A DNA stretch of 64,000 nt. It comes from Hirudinaria manillensis (lineage: Eukaryota > Annelida > Clitellata > Hirudinida > Hirudinidae). Below the pieces are notes generated by a model. It was not told where the DNA came from. It did not search any database and saw nothing but the letters and a program-made list of their open reading frames with translations. Made by a program: the position numbers and the translations under genes. Shown here piece after piece: positions 35,878 through 48,974 of this stretch (positions within the stretch are counted from its first letter, which is position 1; every line of letters begins with the position of its first letter). The stretch is from positions 12,087,001-12,151,000 of the forward strand of contig CM067528.1 in assembly GCA_034509925.1 (NCBI GenBank). Reading direction: 5' to 3'.

Positions 35878-38716
35878 CTGAATTATAAAACAAATGCTTC
35901 ATTACATGAGGGTAATAAATTAAGCCAAAGCAATTAAGCTCTAAATTCCACATTTGATTTAATAAGTCAGGTTTAATTTTGGAAGTAAATATCAAGGAAT
36001 TTACAGAAATTTTTTTAATTAAAAATTCTAACAAACAGTAATAAAACATGTTTATGAAACAAGCTTTATTAAGACAAATGCTTTATAAAGAAATCAGGTG
36101 GTCAGTACAGTACTGACAGAAGGAATAGTTTATTAAAGACTGAATTAACCATTGAAAATAGAGAGTTCTTACATTACTGCGAGTTAGAAATGTATAAGTA
36201 TCCAAACAGGTCACTTATCATATATAATCAAAGCTAAGTGAACCCAATCATAATTATTGCCAATCATAATCACTCTGCTTAATACTCAGTGGTGTGAAAA
36301 GATCAAATCAGAAGCCATATTTTTTCATTTTCCAAGTCACATGGCTACTCACTAATTATGATTAAAAGCATGCCCCACAAGGTCATAAAAATTCTATAAG
36401 TTCATGGCTTCTATGCAAAAGGTCAAAATAAGACTTGTGGAATTTCTTTATCCTTAATGTTTTGGGTCAAAACACATGTAGAACTATTTTAAAATCACCT
36501 TAGGGGCGGTGCTGAATTATTAATAATAATTATTGGTTTGTCAACATTCAGTAAAATTACATCAATGTAATTCCAAATTAAGCATATGACCATTGCTAGC
36601 CTGGAAAACATAACAAACTAGCATAGCATCATGTCTTACAACTTTTTGAGAACTTTGATTTTCTGAGTAATGTAAACTTGATAACATAAACTGAATTAAA
36701 TGTCTTAAACGTTCATAGCCTTATAAAAATGAGGGTATATCTTAAATGGTATAATGTTTTACTATGACTCAGCGAATAAAATAGCCTATCTCAAATTTAA
36801 AAAAATGTACGTAGCTAGACATTAGATCGCAGTTTCTGAGCAGGTTTACATTCGTGCGTCTGAAACATAAAGCCGAGCACTACTTATGATCAATTACGTA
36901 AGATTAAAAATTCGTGTCTACAAAATCAATCAGTGGTGAATATTTATCGATCAGTAACATTCCTCGCAATACTAACTTTTCAATGCAAAAGATCAAGTCA
37001 CAATTTCAACATAAGATGTTTACTTCGCATTTAGATACTCATCCTGTTCGTATGTGATGTTTTAAACAATCGACTAAATTTTAAATTACCTAAAAACCAA
37101 ACCCTCGGAACGTGAGATACAAAACTCCTATATTACGTTTGATATTGGCCGTAGTATTAGCGACAGTTAATAAGGCGCATAATACGTGCCTTATTAAATT
37201 TTTGTAAATTAAAGTTAGAAAATTAATGACGTAAATAAATATGTGAAAATGCGATTGCAATCGAGTTCTTTAATAGCAATATCAAATAATTTAGATACTA
37301 TAAGTTTTAGTAATTTTTTTATGCGTAATATACTTATTAAAATGTTAAATTGTTATTTCTTAATTTTTTTCATTATATTAAAAAAAAACACCTCAAAGCA
37401 CAACATAATCTTTTACGACTAATAACAAAAATTTAAAAAAGTGATGATTTAAAATATTAAATTATTTAATTATTGTCTATAAATTTTATTCGGGCTTATC
37501 ATTTCACATTTAGGTTGAATTTTATGCATGTGTTTTTAAGTCCCAAGTTTTTTCCAGCACAATTCACGAATTACTTAAACTATTATTGGGCCGTAAGTGT
37601 TCTGCTTCAAATTTGGCCTCAGTGGTTTTGTTAGTGTTCATTTTGTGAACTGTCATACTATTTGAGAAAGGTTACTAGAGGTGGCTTGAGTATTAAACAA
37701 TAGTTGTTCTCGGGAAAATGTATTATAACTAATTTAATGCGCTCTTTAACGTTGTTCCCAGTACATTTTATATTAATTCTGACGTGCAGGTGTGCCGAAT
37801 GGTTTGCATTTCTGCAAACAACTTTAATAACCGTTATATGCAAGCAAGCATCGCTAGAGTATTCCCTCAGATAATGGAACATTGCTTAAGATGTGCCTTC
37901 ATATATTACGTTGATATTTAAGGTTCTCAAAACTCGGCCATTTACAGATTTCCTAAATATCATTTACGTTACTGCGTAAAGCTGCAGCTATAAATTAAAC
38001 GAATATGTGAACATTTCTAATATTATTTGTTTCAAATAAGTTACTTAAAGCATGATGATGCTAGACAAAATTGCAATCATGTTTTGCTTTTCAGTTACAT
38101 TCCAGGCACTTATTTTCAATTTGATGGTAATTGCAGCAACTCCAGGAATCAATAATTGAGGCTTAGTATTTGACATTCTTTTAAATTTATTGTTTAAAAT
38201 TGTGATACTAACATATTAGAGAAATTTATTGAATCAAGTTCTCAGAATGATAGATTGATAGGACCAAGTTTATAATAACTGTTCATTTAATTCATCCCTA
38301 AGCATCAACAGCTTTGATAAGCTCATCTTCAATCTAGGTTTCAATAACTCTGAGTGCCACAAGCGACAGAACTGATTTTCCATCTCTGTGGCATCTTTTT
38401 TTAGAATTGAATTCAAAACTTTTTTGTATTTTGGTCAATGGTGCCAGATACCTGAGCATCTTTTGAGTGTTTTTTGTACCAACCCATATCTAGGTTATTC
38501 TTTGTCAACAAAGAATTCTCTTATGCTACACCATCATCTGAAATGATTGGTCTGATCTCACTTGAGCACTGGTCAAATTCATCAACGGTCTTTTCAAGCT
38601 TAAGACCTGTTTTTTCACGATAACATTTGACAAAATCTTGATTTAATTGAAACTTGATTTAGATGTTTAATATATACTTTTCAGAACTGTCTAGTCTGGC
38701 AAACTCACAATTAAAT
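35878..38716. other. Divergent intergenic region between MAP7 and MIOS
   Basis: The two genes point away from each other. No complete exon could be placed, although the missing first exon of the MAP7-family gene should be here or just beyond. A 3' splice site at about 38683 (ACTTTTCAG) suggests that MIOS has a 5'-UTR intron and that translation begins 33 bases into the second exon. Confidence 0.4.
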
Positions 38717-41700
38717 ATGGAAGTTTGCTGGTCACCTAATCATGAGGACAAGTTTTATTTGTTTGGGACAAACCTCACTTTGTATAGAATATCAGAAATT
38801 TCTTGTGAAACCCTGACAACAAAGGAAGTTCATGATAAAGGTAGACATTTTGTTGGAAAGTTTTTGGTCAAGCGATCGTTTATAATTTCTTTGATTATTT
38901 ATCAGAATATGTTGATATGTTAATTATTGCTTGAGTGGGTTAAAAATATATTGCTTTGATTTGATTTGTTAAGTTATTCTCACCTCTGACAACACCAAGG
39001 CCAGTTTGATGTGCACAAAAACTGATCCTCAGTTCAAGGTCAGGTTTCATTATTGAATTTGTTTTTGTTGTTGTTGTTGTTAATTCTGCATTACAAAATG
39101 GCGTTTCATATTTTGCACTATTTTGCAAAGCTCGTCAATGAATTGTTATTCAACAAATTCCAACAATAAAAAAAGTTTATTTATGCAAATTTAATGGAAG
39201 GCATGCAGACCACTGTAATATGTAAATAATAATGTAATGTGATAGTGTAGATTGGAAGATTGGATGATGTAATAACGTGATATAATATGTAAAGAATTAT
39301 GCAACGTGACAGTGTGTAGCTTGGCGACCCGATTCTAACCCCGATCACCTGCTTGCCTTTGGTTTGAGCTCTGGAAAAGTTGTTTTATCCAGGTAACCAT
39401 AACATTGATATAACGTTCATTCATTCATGATCTGAATAATTTTCTATGCAAATGTCTCATGCATATGTATGTGGTGTTTCTCTAGTTTCTATTTGTAAAG
39501 CCACTAATTTCATTGGTATTGAATATCATTGTTTTTCATTTCAATACAGTTTTGGCAAAGGTGGATCGATTGATGCTAACAACCTGATTGGCAAAGAATT
39601 TTGTGAGTTGTTAGAATTTTATGTCTGATGTAATTTTGGAGAGGGGAGGTGATGTTTAATAACAGGACTTTGAATCACTGCAAGGTAATTAGACATAAAT
39701 TAACCTCTAAATTAACAGTCCTAGCAAAGCTTGTCCCACATTTTTAATACATGTTCATTTCCAGAAGAACATTATCATACAAATTAAGAAATAATTCTGA
39801 AGAAAGACGTATTTTATTGTTCAATGAGCATCAAGATTGTTTATATTAAAAAACATAGCATGAACATGATCTATAAAAAACACAGCTTTGTCTTCAAATA
39901 TGTAATGTAATAGAAATATTTATTATTTCACAGCATATTGAATCTTATGAAAGCATGGAATAATGAGTATCCTACATGCTTACTTGTCATATAATTTAAA
40001 TACAATTTTAAATAAATATTTAAGTATTAATTGTCATTTATTGCAGCCCTGAGACATCCTCGATTGTGCCTGCAGCTGGATTGGAATCCTTGTGAGACCC
40101 ACTTGGTCTGTGAGATTATTTAAAATTAAAATTATTAAATATAAAATTAAATATTTATTTATTTATTACTCAGAATTTTAAAGCTCATAACAAGCTATTA
40201 AGCTAAATAAAAATGTTATGCTTTTATCTCTAGGATTGAATTAGAATTTCATTAACATTGAACTGCAATTAGCTGGCAGAAGTAACAGAAAGGCATAAAA
40301 GTGACCCTTGCATCCTGCTATGGGACATCAGGTTTTCTGGACAGGCCACCAATCTGAGCACTGCCCTGATCCCTGGAGACAGAAAGCAATCGATTTTCCA
40401 GGGCCTCTCTGATTCTCGACCGATACTGGAACTCGGTTGGTCTCCCTTACCTTGTATTATATTGTATTGTATTGTATTGTATTTTATCTATTTACTAGAC
40501 AACCTGACCAAAATGGTTAGCATTCATGCATGTGTGGCAGCACAGCATTGGTTGTTATGCACAATGTTTGAAACCAAGATCTGGATAATCCTGGATTGCT
40601 CTCAAATACTCGTGCTATGCAAATTGTAGATTGAATAAGATGTGACTAGACATTCTGTTAAATTATAAAAGGCACTTTATAAAGATCAACTAATTGTGAT
40701 TAATGATGTCTGTTATTGTACTATTTTATTAAAAAATATATTATATATAATATTATATAATTATAATAAATAAAAATATAAAAATAATTATATATAATAT
40801 TATATATTATATTATATATATTATTATATATTATATTATATATATTATTATATATTATATTATATTATATATATTATTATATATAATATTATTATATTTC
40901 TTGTTTTGTTAAAGAACAGTTATAAATTATAAACTTGAATAATCAAAGCAGCTGTTCTATTAATAACCTGAATAACAATCCGATAGTCGTATGTTTGTCA
41001 TGATGTCATGACTTATTGTTTATATTGAAAAATATAAATTTTTATATTTATTATATTTTATATAAAATCTTGTCATCATTCAATCCTTCCTATGCATACT
41101 TTTTTATTCCTTTGTGTTTGCACTCAGTGCATCAAACATTTTGCTTCAGACACAAAGGTCAAGTATCATCATAAATCATTGCAACTAGGATAAACCAAAC
41201 TTAAAATAAATCATTATGTATGTTAAACATACAAAAGCTTTTCATTATTTAAAATCCTCCTTCTGATGTAATCTTTTTATTCCGAGTGTTTGTACTCGCT
41301 CGCCTCAAACATTTTGTTTCAAATACAAAACACGACATACAAAACATTGCCGTTGTTGCTATTTAAGGATTTCAATCGTGGACGCAATGTGTGGTCCCGT
41401 CATCATCTAATAGTTGTCATTATGTTCTTATACTACATTTGATTATTACTTGACAGTTACTTTAATTTTTGGGAATGTTTGTGTGGATCACTTGCTGAGA
41501 GCATTTTTTTTATCATCATCATCACTGTCACCATCACCACCACCATCATTGTCACCACCAACATCATCATCATTGTCTTTAAGATTGTATAATTTAGAGT
41601 TAAAAATTTAGTCTTTATATAACATTCCATTGTCTCCTCCCATCATTCCTCCATCAGGCACAAACGAATCATGTTCTTGCTTGTCTTGGTTCACCTCAAC

Positions 41701-42022
41701 TCTAAGAACTTTCATCTGCGGAATGAATGGAAAGTCCTTGAGGATCTACGACGTTCGAGGTCAGATTTCATAATAATTTTAGAATAATCTTTTTCAAAGA
41801 CTCTGTCTGCAAATTATTCCAGCCTACTTAAAGTATTGGTCCAATTCTTTTTATTTTGGTTTGGTTTATTTTGTGTGAATGCAAGCTTATACTTTGTCAT
41901 AACAGCTAGCTATAAATATCTAATTCATTAAATATGGATGAGATTGTTTGGGACATGCGCTGTGCTGTGCCGCAGGGCAGAACGAGTTGGCTCTAAGCCT
42001 GCATTGTTGTTTATTATTATGA

Positions 42023-42083
<61 letters not shown>

Positions 42084-45000
42084 GCTCCTACAGATTCTGT
42101 CAGATGCCAGTCTTCTGTAGCTACAAAAGCAGTCCATTCACTGACTATAGACAAAATTTCTCAGCACAGAGTTGCCTCCTTTGTTGAGGTCAGGTGATCG
42201 GGTTTAAAAATAGATTTAACGATAACGTTTACAATTTATACAATGTTTTGAATGATTTACATGAATCATTCAGATGTTAAGTGTTATTATTGAGCTCAGT
42301 GCCGTGTTATTATAATATTTAAGTGTTTAATTCTGGATTATATTATTTTAAAATCTGAATTCATTTGTTTTATTGCAACTTAATTTTAGAATCAACTGTG
42401 CATTTGGGATACAAGAAAATTCACAGAACCTATATCCTTTTTTAAAAACATTTTTTTCATATTATTAATTTTCCACAAATGTAGGACAATGATCTTTCTG
42501 ATGATCCGTTAGCAACTCATGTTTAGGAACATAGTTCCTTTCATTTGCACCTTCCTAAGACGCATTACATGAGATATATATGAGATAATAAATTGCCTCA
42601 TTTCAATGTATGTTGATAATCACTTGTTAAGGAGACATGGTAGATTTAATAAGCACAGATAATGCATCTTCCTTGACAGACACACACATTACTGTCATTC
42701 AAGACAAACTCAACTATTCCAGAATAGTTTGGTGTCCAACAAGGTTGTTTGTCTTTCCTGATGTTTTTGTTGAGAATCTCAATGATATTCAATATTTTAT
42801 TATATTAATGATATTTAATATTTTTTGGTATATTATTATTTTTAAGAAACTGGTGTTTATGAAAATTAATTATTCTAATTATAATCATTGAAATTGGAAT
42901 AATTAAGTTCAACAAAATAAATTATAGACAACTTTAGAATGTCTTGTGAAGCCAGGAATATATATTATTATTATTAATAATTAATTATCGTATTATCCAT
43001 TACTCAGTTTATCTAAGGATTTTTATTAATGTGAAATGTTTTTATTCTAGCAAAATTGGATTTGTTTAATTTGACTTAAATTTAAATCTTAATTCACCAC
43101 GAAGTTCTTAATTTTCTTTTCTCAAAGCTTGACAGCCATATAACTAAAATCCTTCATTGCAGAAGTGGTCTTCTGGCCTGTTCACACCAGGAATCATCTT
43201 CACTGAAGCTGTTTGACTTTTACATGTCATCCAGTAAGTTAAGCTTTAAATTATAACATTATATATTATAGTTATAAATATTAATAATTTGATTGTTAAT
43301 ACTATTGAGAGATTTATAATTCGTTTGAAATGAATAGTTCCTCTCTCTTGGTTTGTTATCTCAAAATATCTTTTCTTTTATTTCCAAGGATGATTGATGT
43401 GATACATCATCATATCAGTTTGTGTTCAATAAATTCATTCATTTCATTTTTTTGCTGATATTTTCAATCAGAACCATGATGTTCTGAACAGTTTTTTAAT
43501 TAAATATGTTGAACTTCTGATGACATGGTCTTTAATTTCACAAGATGATTTGGTAGTTGTTTGTTCCTAAATGTCTCTTTATATGTCATGACAGATTAAT
43601 AGTTTCTTTTGGATTGTTTTATATTCATTAATAGTGTAGTGATATTCAGATATAGTTATATTCATTAATAGTGTAGTGATATTCAGTTATGGTGTAGTTA
43701 TATTCAGTAATAGTGAGGAATAGATATTCAGTAATTCAGTAGACGGCTTTAATTTCTATTTGTTTTTTTTTTTGTGATTTTAGTTTCTAAAGACAATGGA
43801 GAAAGTGTACCCGTTGAACGATATTTGAAACGTTAGTTAGCAGTTGACTCTGCAAAGTCGGCTTATTTTTTTTTCCTTGTTATGTTATGATGATGATGAT
43901 GATTATTATTATTTATTATTTATTTTCATCAGCCAAATCATTGTTCTAGTTACGACTTGGTGTATTTGAGCATATTAAGTTATTTTGTACTTTAGTACTC
44001 TGTCAAACTTTATGGTAACAATTGTTTTTTTTTAGTTTTGTACCAAATGTATTATAAATGTTATAATATAAAGATATATAATATTAGAGTAAGTGCATTG
44101 ATATTCCGATACTTTTGCCTCATTAATTGTCCCCGTGAAATTTAAATTTTAGCTTCATCTGCATTCTCCCTACCCAGTCCCAATGAGGATTTCATTTCTT
44201 CTTTTGCATGGCATCCAAAGCAACGATATCGTCTGCTCTCAGTCACTCCGTCTGGTCACGTGTCTGATTTCTATGCCTGCGATAGATTGCCAATGGTATG
44301 AATGGCAGACATTCCAATAACCTGTTCCAAATATATGCTAGTTCTTTATTAATTTAACATAAGCTGTCATCATCATCATCATCTTCTCTGATTTCCTGAT
44401 GTTGGCCTTAATCTATAGGCTTGGTCTCCTGATCTCAATTTAACTTTTGCTCATGGAACTTCCTTCAATACCTGCTCCAGTGCCAAATTGTGCACAGGAG
44501 CCCTTGAAGATGTTTCTATCAAGATGAGGAACAGGGCTTGCAATGGCTATGGTATCAAGGTAAAAACATTTATAAACTATAGATAGTTGCAGGATGTACT
44601 ACTTAGGACTAGCCATTTCATCAAACCCATATTGCTTGCATGTATCTTTCAATTTGCCTGCATTTGTTACGTACATTATGCAATTATGGGACAATTTAAC
44701 AAGTATTGTTGATTTTCTGGAAACAGACAAAACTGGCTGAAAATCTTCCTCTTTTGACAGAAGATAAAAATTTGTACAAATTGTGGAGTTGGATGTCTTA
44801 TATCCTTTTGAATTGACTTTTCAATGGTGACATACAAATTCTATTTTTACATTTGATGATGTAATAATTATTGAAATAGTACAGATTTGCATTCTTGAGC
44901 ATCATTATAATGATTTTGACGTCTTAAATGTGGCTTTTAACGTACTTATAACGCTACGTGATGAGTGATTTATTTTGTAGTTTTCTTTTTTTTTCCTTGA

Positions 45001-46572
45001 CTTGTCTCACCTGTTAAGATTGAGCACAAATTCAACGAAGCAAAACATTTTGCCTTCTCCGACTCCTTCTTCTCTTCTTCCGGAAACGTTCCGCCCGGTG
45101 GAGGGCTCGTGACCTCTTCGCTGGCCATGAGGAACAGCAGTTACAGCTCGACTAGGCTGTCCGTCGACATCGGCAACAGCGCGCCCTTCCACATGCCTCC
45201 GGCCTCTCTTCCCATTTCTCCGACAGCACCCCACGTCTCCCTCTACCACAATGGTTACCAACATCAGCAGCAGCAACAACATCAACAACAACAACAATTG
45301 ATTAGTAACTTCCAGACCACATCTAACTCTTCAAACATTTTGTTGTCTCCCTCCGAGCAATCCCCCGGATCGTGGCCCGTTTCTCCTTCGACTACGACTT
45401 CGTCCTCATTGGCTGGGGTCATGTCAATCTTTCCAAAACCTTCCCAGATTCAAAAGCAGGTCAGTGAAATGGTGGCTTTTGATTGGCTTATGGCCACCTC
45501 CTCCAATCCCAATCCCCCATCCAATGCCATTCGACATAGAGTTCAAGTCTTTAAAAGTTCTCAGAGGTTAACTTTTTTTTAAATAATTCAGAGATAATTT
45601 TTAAAATTAATAATTAAAATATTAATATTAAAATTAATATTTGGAAACTGTGAGTAACGTTTTTAAACATTTTTTTTCAAACGTCATGCATTAATGTTAA
45701 ATTATTAAATATTAATGTTAATTATTAATATTAATTCCTTTAGAATTAGAGCGATCGAACTTTGCGGTTGGGAATTTGGTCACGAGTCTCTGAGCATGCC
45801 CCTAATTGACAAGTTAGTTCTGATGAATTCTCCTCATTATCGGATTGTTATCGTTGCGACATCATAGTGTTATAATTTTATTATTCTTTACAAAACAGTT
45901 TGATTTAATTTGATTTAATGTTTAATCGATAAACTTAATCATTGATATTCAGACTTGAATCTAAGCATCAGTATGTAAGAGCAGCAGCCCTTTCGGTCTT
46001 CACCGTGAGGATGATGAGGGCCATCGAACTTCTTATAAAAGGAGCTCAGAACAAGTCCGATGAAACACCTAATTCAGGTTTTTTGTCCTTAAACACTCTT
46101 GATTTAATGATCTTCTTGTCTTAACTTCTCTCTAATCTATGATTTGTTTGATGGTGATGATGGTGATGATGATGATGGTGCTGGTGATGATGATGACGAT
46201 GATGTATTTAGGTAATAAAATTTCAATATTAAATTGAAAAATATGTTTGCGTCGTCATTTTTAGCAAGCTAGAACCTGATCCACCACAATACCATTTAGA
46301 TATACAAAAATGATTCATTATAATAAAATACATAATAACTGGTATCATTACCATCGACAGAATCAGAGGGTGACCTTAACATGGTGGCGATGGCTCTTTC
46401 GGGTTACACGGGCAAGGAGGGCGGACTGTGGACGAGCATGTGTTCTGAGCTGACAGCCACTCTCAAGAATCCCTACCTGAAGGCTCTTTTCCAATTTCTT
46501 ACTTCTGAAGATATTGGATACGAAGCCATTGTAGTATGTCAAATTATTTATTCAAATTATTTATTTAAATAT

Positions 46573-46635
<63 letters not shown>

Positions 46636-48974
46636 TTATTTTCAAAACCCAAACTGAAGGGTCACTAACACCTTCAATGTTTGTTCGATGCATGCAAGGA
46701 AAGACGCGTGGTTGATCGGTATAGGTTAAGAAATTACTTAGATCAAGTTCAGCAATTATTATGCAATTATTTAGGGATTATTTATCAATTCAGTTTTCAT
46801 ATTTTGTATTCATGGTCGATTTTCATAGGTCCTACCATTTTCTTAGCATTCCAGGGATGCTTTCAATTTATGTGGCACTCATAATCCATTTGTAACCTCT
46901 TCTTCAGAGTGACTCTCAACTTGAGCTCAGTGACAGAGTTGCTTTTGCCTGTCTACACTTGCAAGATAAAAAGGTTGTACAGCAATACCTCTTTGTTCAT
47001 ATTAGTGTATATTGTATACATCAATGTAAGCCTTAACATCCCTAGGACTTGGGATAAAAAAGGCACTTTAAATATTTTCTGAATGAATTGAATTGAATCA
47101 TTGAAGGGCTTTTAAATTATCGGAGCTAAAAATAATGAAGTCATTGCATCTATTGCAATATATTGTTTAATATATTTATATAATAATTGAGATTTAGATT
47201 TTTTATCATGTTTAACTGTTATTTATTTACTAAATTACTTAATTTATATATAATATAATATATTAATAGCTAATTAAATAGCTATAATTATAGCTAATAA
47301 AAGCTATTAATTATAATGGCCTTAATGTTAATATGCTCATTTTTAATGCAATTAGTTGTTGAGCTTTTTGGAGAGGCAGTCGACCAAGTACATTGAGGAA
47401 GGAGATCCACAAGGGTTGCTGCTGACAGGTATTTCTGAAGTGATTCTGTGTCGAATAATAATAATAGTAATATTAATAATAATAATAATAATAATAATGG
47501 ATTATTCAATCAATCATCTTTGCATCATTTGCTTTAATAATAATAATAACAATAATAATAATAATAATAATAATAATGGATTATTCAATCAATCATCTTT
47601 GCATCATTTGCTTTCAGGTCTGACAGAGAATGGAGTGCAACTTCTGAGCAACTACGTCGATTTGACCGGCGACGTGCAGAGCGCCGTCGCCATAATCATC
47701 CAAGGGCAGCCCGATCTCGATCTCAGCAAGAACGCCAGAGTCAAGGAATGGATCGAAGCCTACAGGAACCTCCTCGACAACATGAGACTCTGGACAGAGA
47801 GGTCAGGGCATTTACGTCGTGTTTGTGCCGATTAAGTAATTAAAATCTCTAAGAACGTCGACGCTAATCGCAGGGCCGAGTTTGACGTCTTCTATCGAAA
47901 GTTCGAGAAAGTCACGGAAACGTTCCGGCAAACTCACCTGAGTTGCACTTACTGCAGCAAAGCGATCGTCACTGACCCCAAAGTCACGAAAGCCAAGGGT
48001 AATGCACTCGTTGGCACATACATGAAGCCCAGGGTGAGTCGTTTAAAATGGAAGCCTATTAATTTGTCTCTCAATTGATACAATTTCAAGACTTTTTATT
48101 CCTTGAACAATCAACATCCTTTCATCTACATATAATTAAAACAATATAATGTGTAAAAAAAATTAAATGATTTTAAAAAATGCCTAATTTCTTGCATAAC
48201 AAATCACAAATATTTAATTAACAATAGCATTTAATGCATTAAGAGCATAACAAATTGTGCTTATTAACTGTGAATATTTATAGATTCAGAGTTGTCCTCA
48301 CTGCAGAAAACCTCTTGCAAGATGTGCCATCTGCATGTTGTACATGGGTACTGCTTCTGGCATAGGCTGTCCTAAAAGTACCAAAGGTAAGAAAGAAAAG
48401 TGATTGAAGACAATCTTTCAACTTGAGATTTTAAGGAGATTTTTTTTTACCTCTTTTTGTCTTTAAATAGTTTTTTTAAATTATTTTTAAATTTTAATCG
48501 CAGCCAATCTCAACAAAGACAGGAAATTGTCTCGGATCTCTGAATGGTTCACGTGGTGCCAGACTTGCCTACACGGGGGCCATGTTGATCACATGATCGG
48601 CTGGTTCAAGTGAGTCCATCTTACATTGTTGTTGTTTAGAGAGCCATTCACAACTTTATGGTCACCGTCGCTCTTATGTGTTTTAAGGAAAAGACATATT
48701 TGATCACAAATAAGCATATGATCATAAATTGTATCGTCATACAATTTAGGATGTTTTTTACGGTTCAAATACAAATCTGTTATCTATCCTTAGGACCAGG
48801 AATCAGTGTCCAGTGTCTGGGTGCAAATGCAGATGTGACCAACTAGATGTGATGGGTAAAATCGAGAATGGCCCTTCTGACACTTCAGACGAACCGTCAG
48901 TCGCAGAAAATTCTCCTTCGATCCTGAAAGGTGCCGAAACTCCGGGAGCCATTACGACCGAGGTGATGCTATGA
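38717..48974 (+). CDS. MIOS: MIOS, GATOR2 complex subunit (meiosis regulator for oocyte development)
   Basis: 26 coding exons: 38717-38840, 38974-39038, 39313-39392, 39550-39602, 40047-40105, 40273-40435, 41658-41759, 42094-42188, 42390-42431, 42688-42743, 43163-43233, 43784-43831, 44153-44295, 44419-44559, 44727-44799, 45011-45566, 45744-45812, 45953-46077, 46361-46533, 46908-46973, 47356-47428, 47618-47801, 47874-48033, 48284-48386, 48504-48609, 48794-48974 (1036 aa; human is about 875). An N-terminal WD40 propeller shows CVAWRPD, NNLIGKEF, ILLWDIR, VRDSVRCQ, IWDTRKF, WCPTRSGLLA and SSFAWHP. An alpha-solenoid shows LNMVAMALSGYTG and WIEAYRNLLD. The C-terminal zinc-binding domain shows CTYCSKAI, CPHCRKPLARCAIC and WCQTCLHGGHVDHMIGWF. 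GATOR2 relays amino-acid sufficiency to mTORC1 at the lysosome by opposing GATOR1. The extra length is mainly the Gln/Ser/Pro-rich 556-base exon. Introns 9 and 15 look U12-type AT-AC. Confidence 0.96.
40454..40487. repeat. TATTG pentanucleotide run in MIOS intron 6
   Basis: About six TATTG units, slightly irregular at the edges, just after exon 40273-40435. Confidence 0.8.
40728..40895. repeat. Long A/T palindromic tandem array in MIOS intron 6
   Basis: About 165 bases made almost wholly of A and T, built from TATATTATATTATATAT-like steps that are self-complementary. It could extrude cruciforms or form RNA hairpins. It sits in the 1.2-kb intron between 40435 and 41658. Confidence 0.85.
42018..42083. 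repeat. TTA microsatellite abutting the exon 8 acceptor of MIOS
   Basis: More than 20 TTA units end 10 bases before the exon beginning at 42094. The array supplies most of the T-rich tract for this 3' splice site. Confidence 0.9.
42432..42687 (+). other. U12-type AT-AC intron 9 of MIOS
   Basis: The intron begins ATATCCTTT, the U12 AT-AC 5' splice-site consensus. It contains TTCCTTGAC at 42669-42677, matching the U12 branch-point consensus TTCCTTRAY, and ends with AC 11 bases after the branch adenosine. The join ...KFTEP/ITVIQDKLNYSRIVWCPTR aligns without gaps of more than a residue to known MIOS proteins. No GT donor exists near the exon end that would keep homology. Confidence 0.88.
43621..43740. 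repeat. 37-bp minisatellite in MIOS intron 11
   Basis: Two near-perfect 37-base units (43621-43657 and 43658-43694), starting ATATTCATTAATAGTGTAG, are followed by decayed partial units to about 43740. Confidence 0.85.
44800..45010 (+). other. U12-type AT-AC intron 15 of MIOS
   Basis: The intron starts ATATCCTTTT at 44800, carries TTCCTTGAC at 44993-45001, and ends CTCAC at 45010, 10 bases past the branch adenosine. The splice joins phase 1 (WSWMS/SVKIEHKF) and leads straight into the long open exon 45011-45566. No good GT-AG alternative keeps the frame. Confidence 0.85.
46547..46638. repeat. TTTA tetranucleotide array in MIOS intron 19
   Basis: About 18 TTTA units begin within 15 bases of the exon 19 donor. 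Confidence 0.9.
47455..47614. repeat. Tandem duplication of a 3' splice region in MIOS intron 21
   Basis: An identical 37-base block starting GGATTATTCAATCAATCATC and ending TTTGCTTT occurs at 47499-47535 and 47578-47614, each preceded by an AAT microsatellite. Only the second copy is followed by CAG and the exon at 47618. Confidence 0.9.

Noticed and set aside
46152..46206. GATGGTGATGATGATG run as snoRNA box C signals
   Set aside because: It is a simple GAT/GGTGAT microsatellite with no paired D box or terminal stem.
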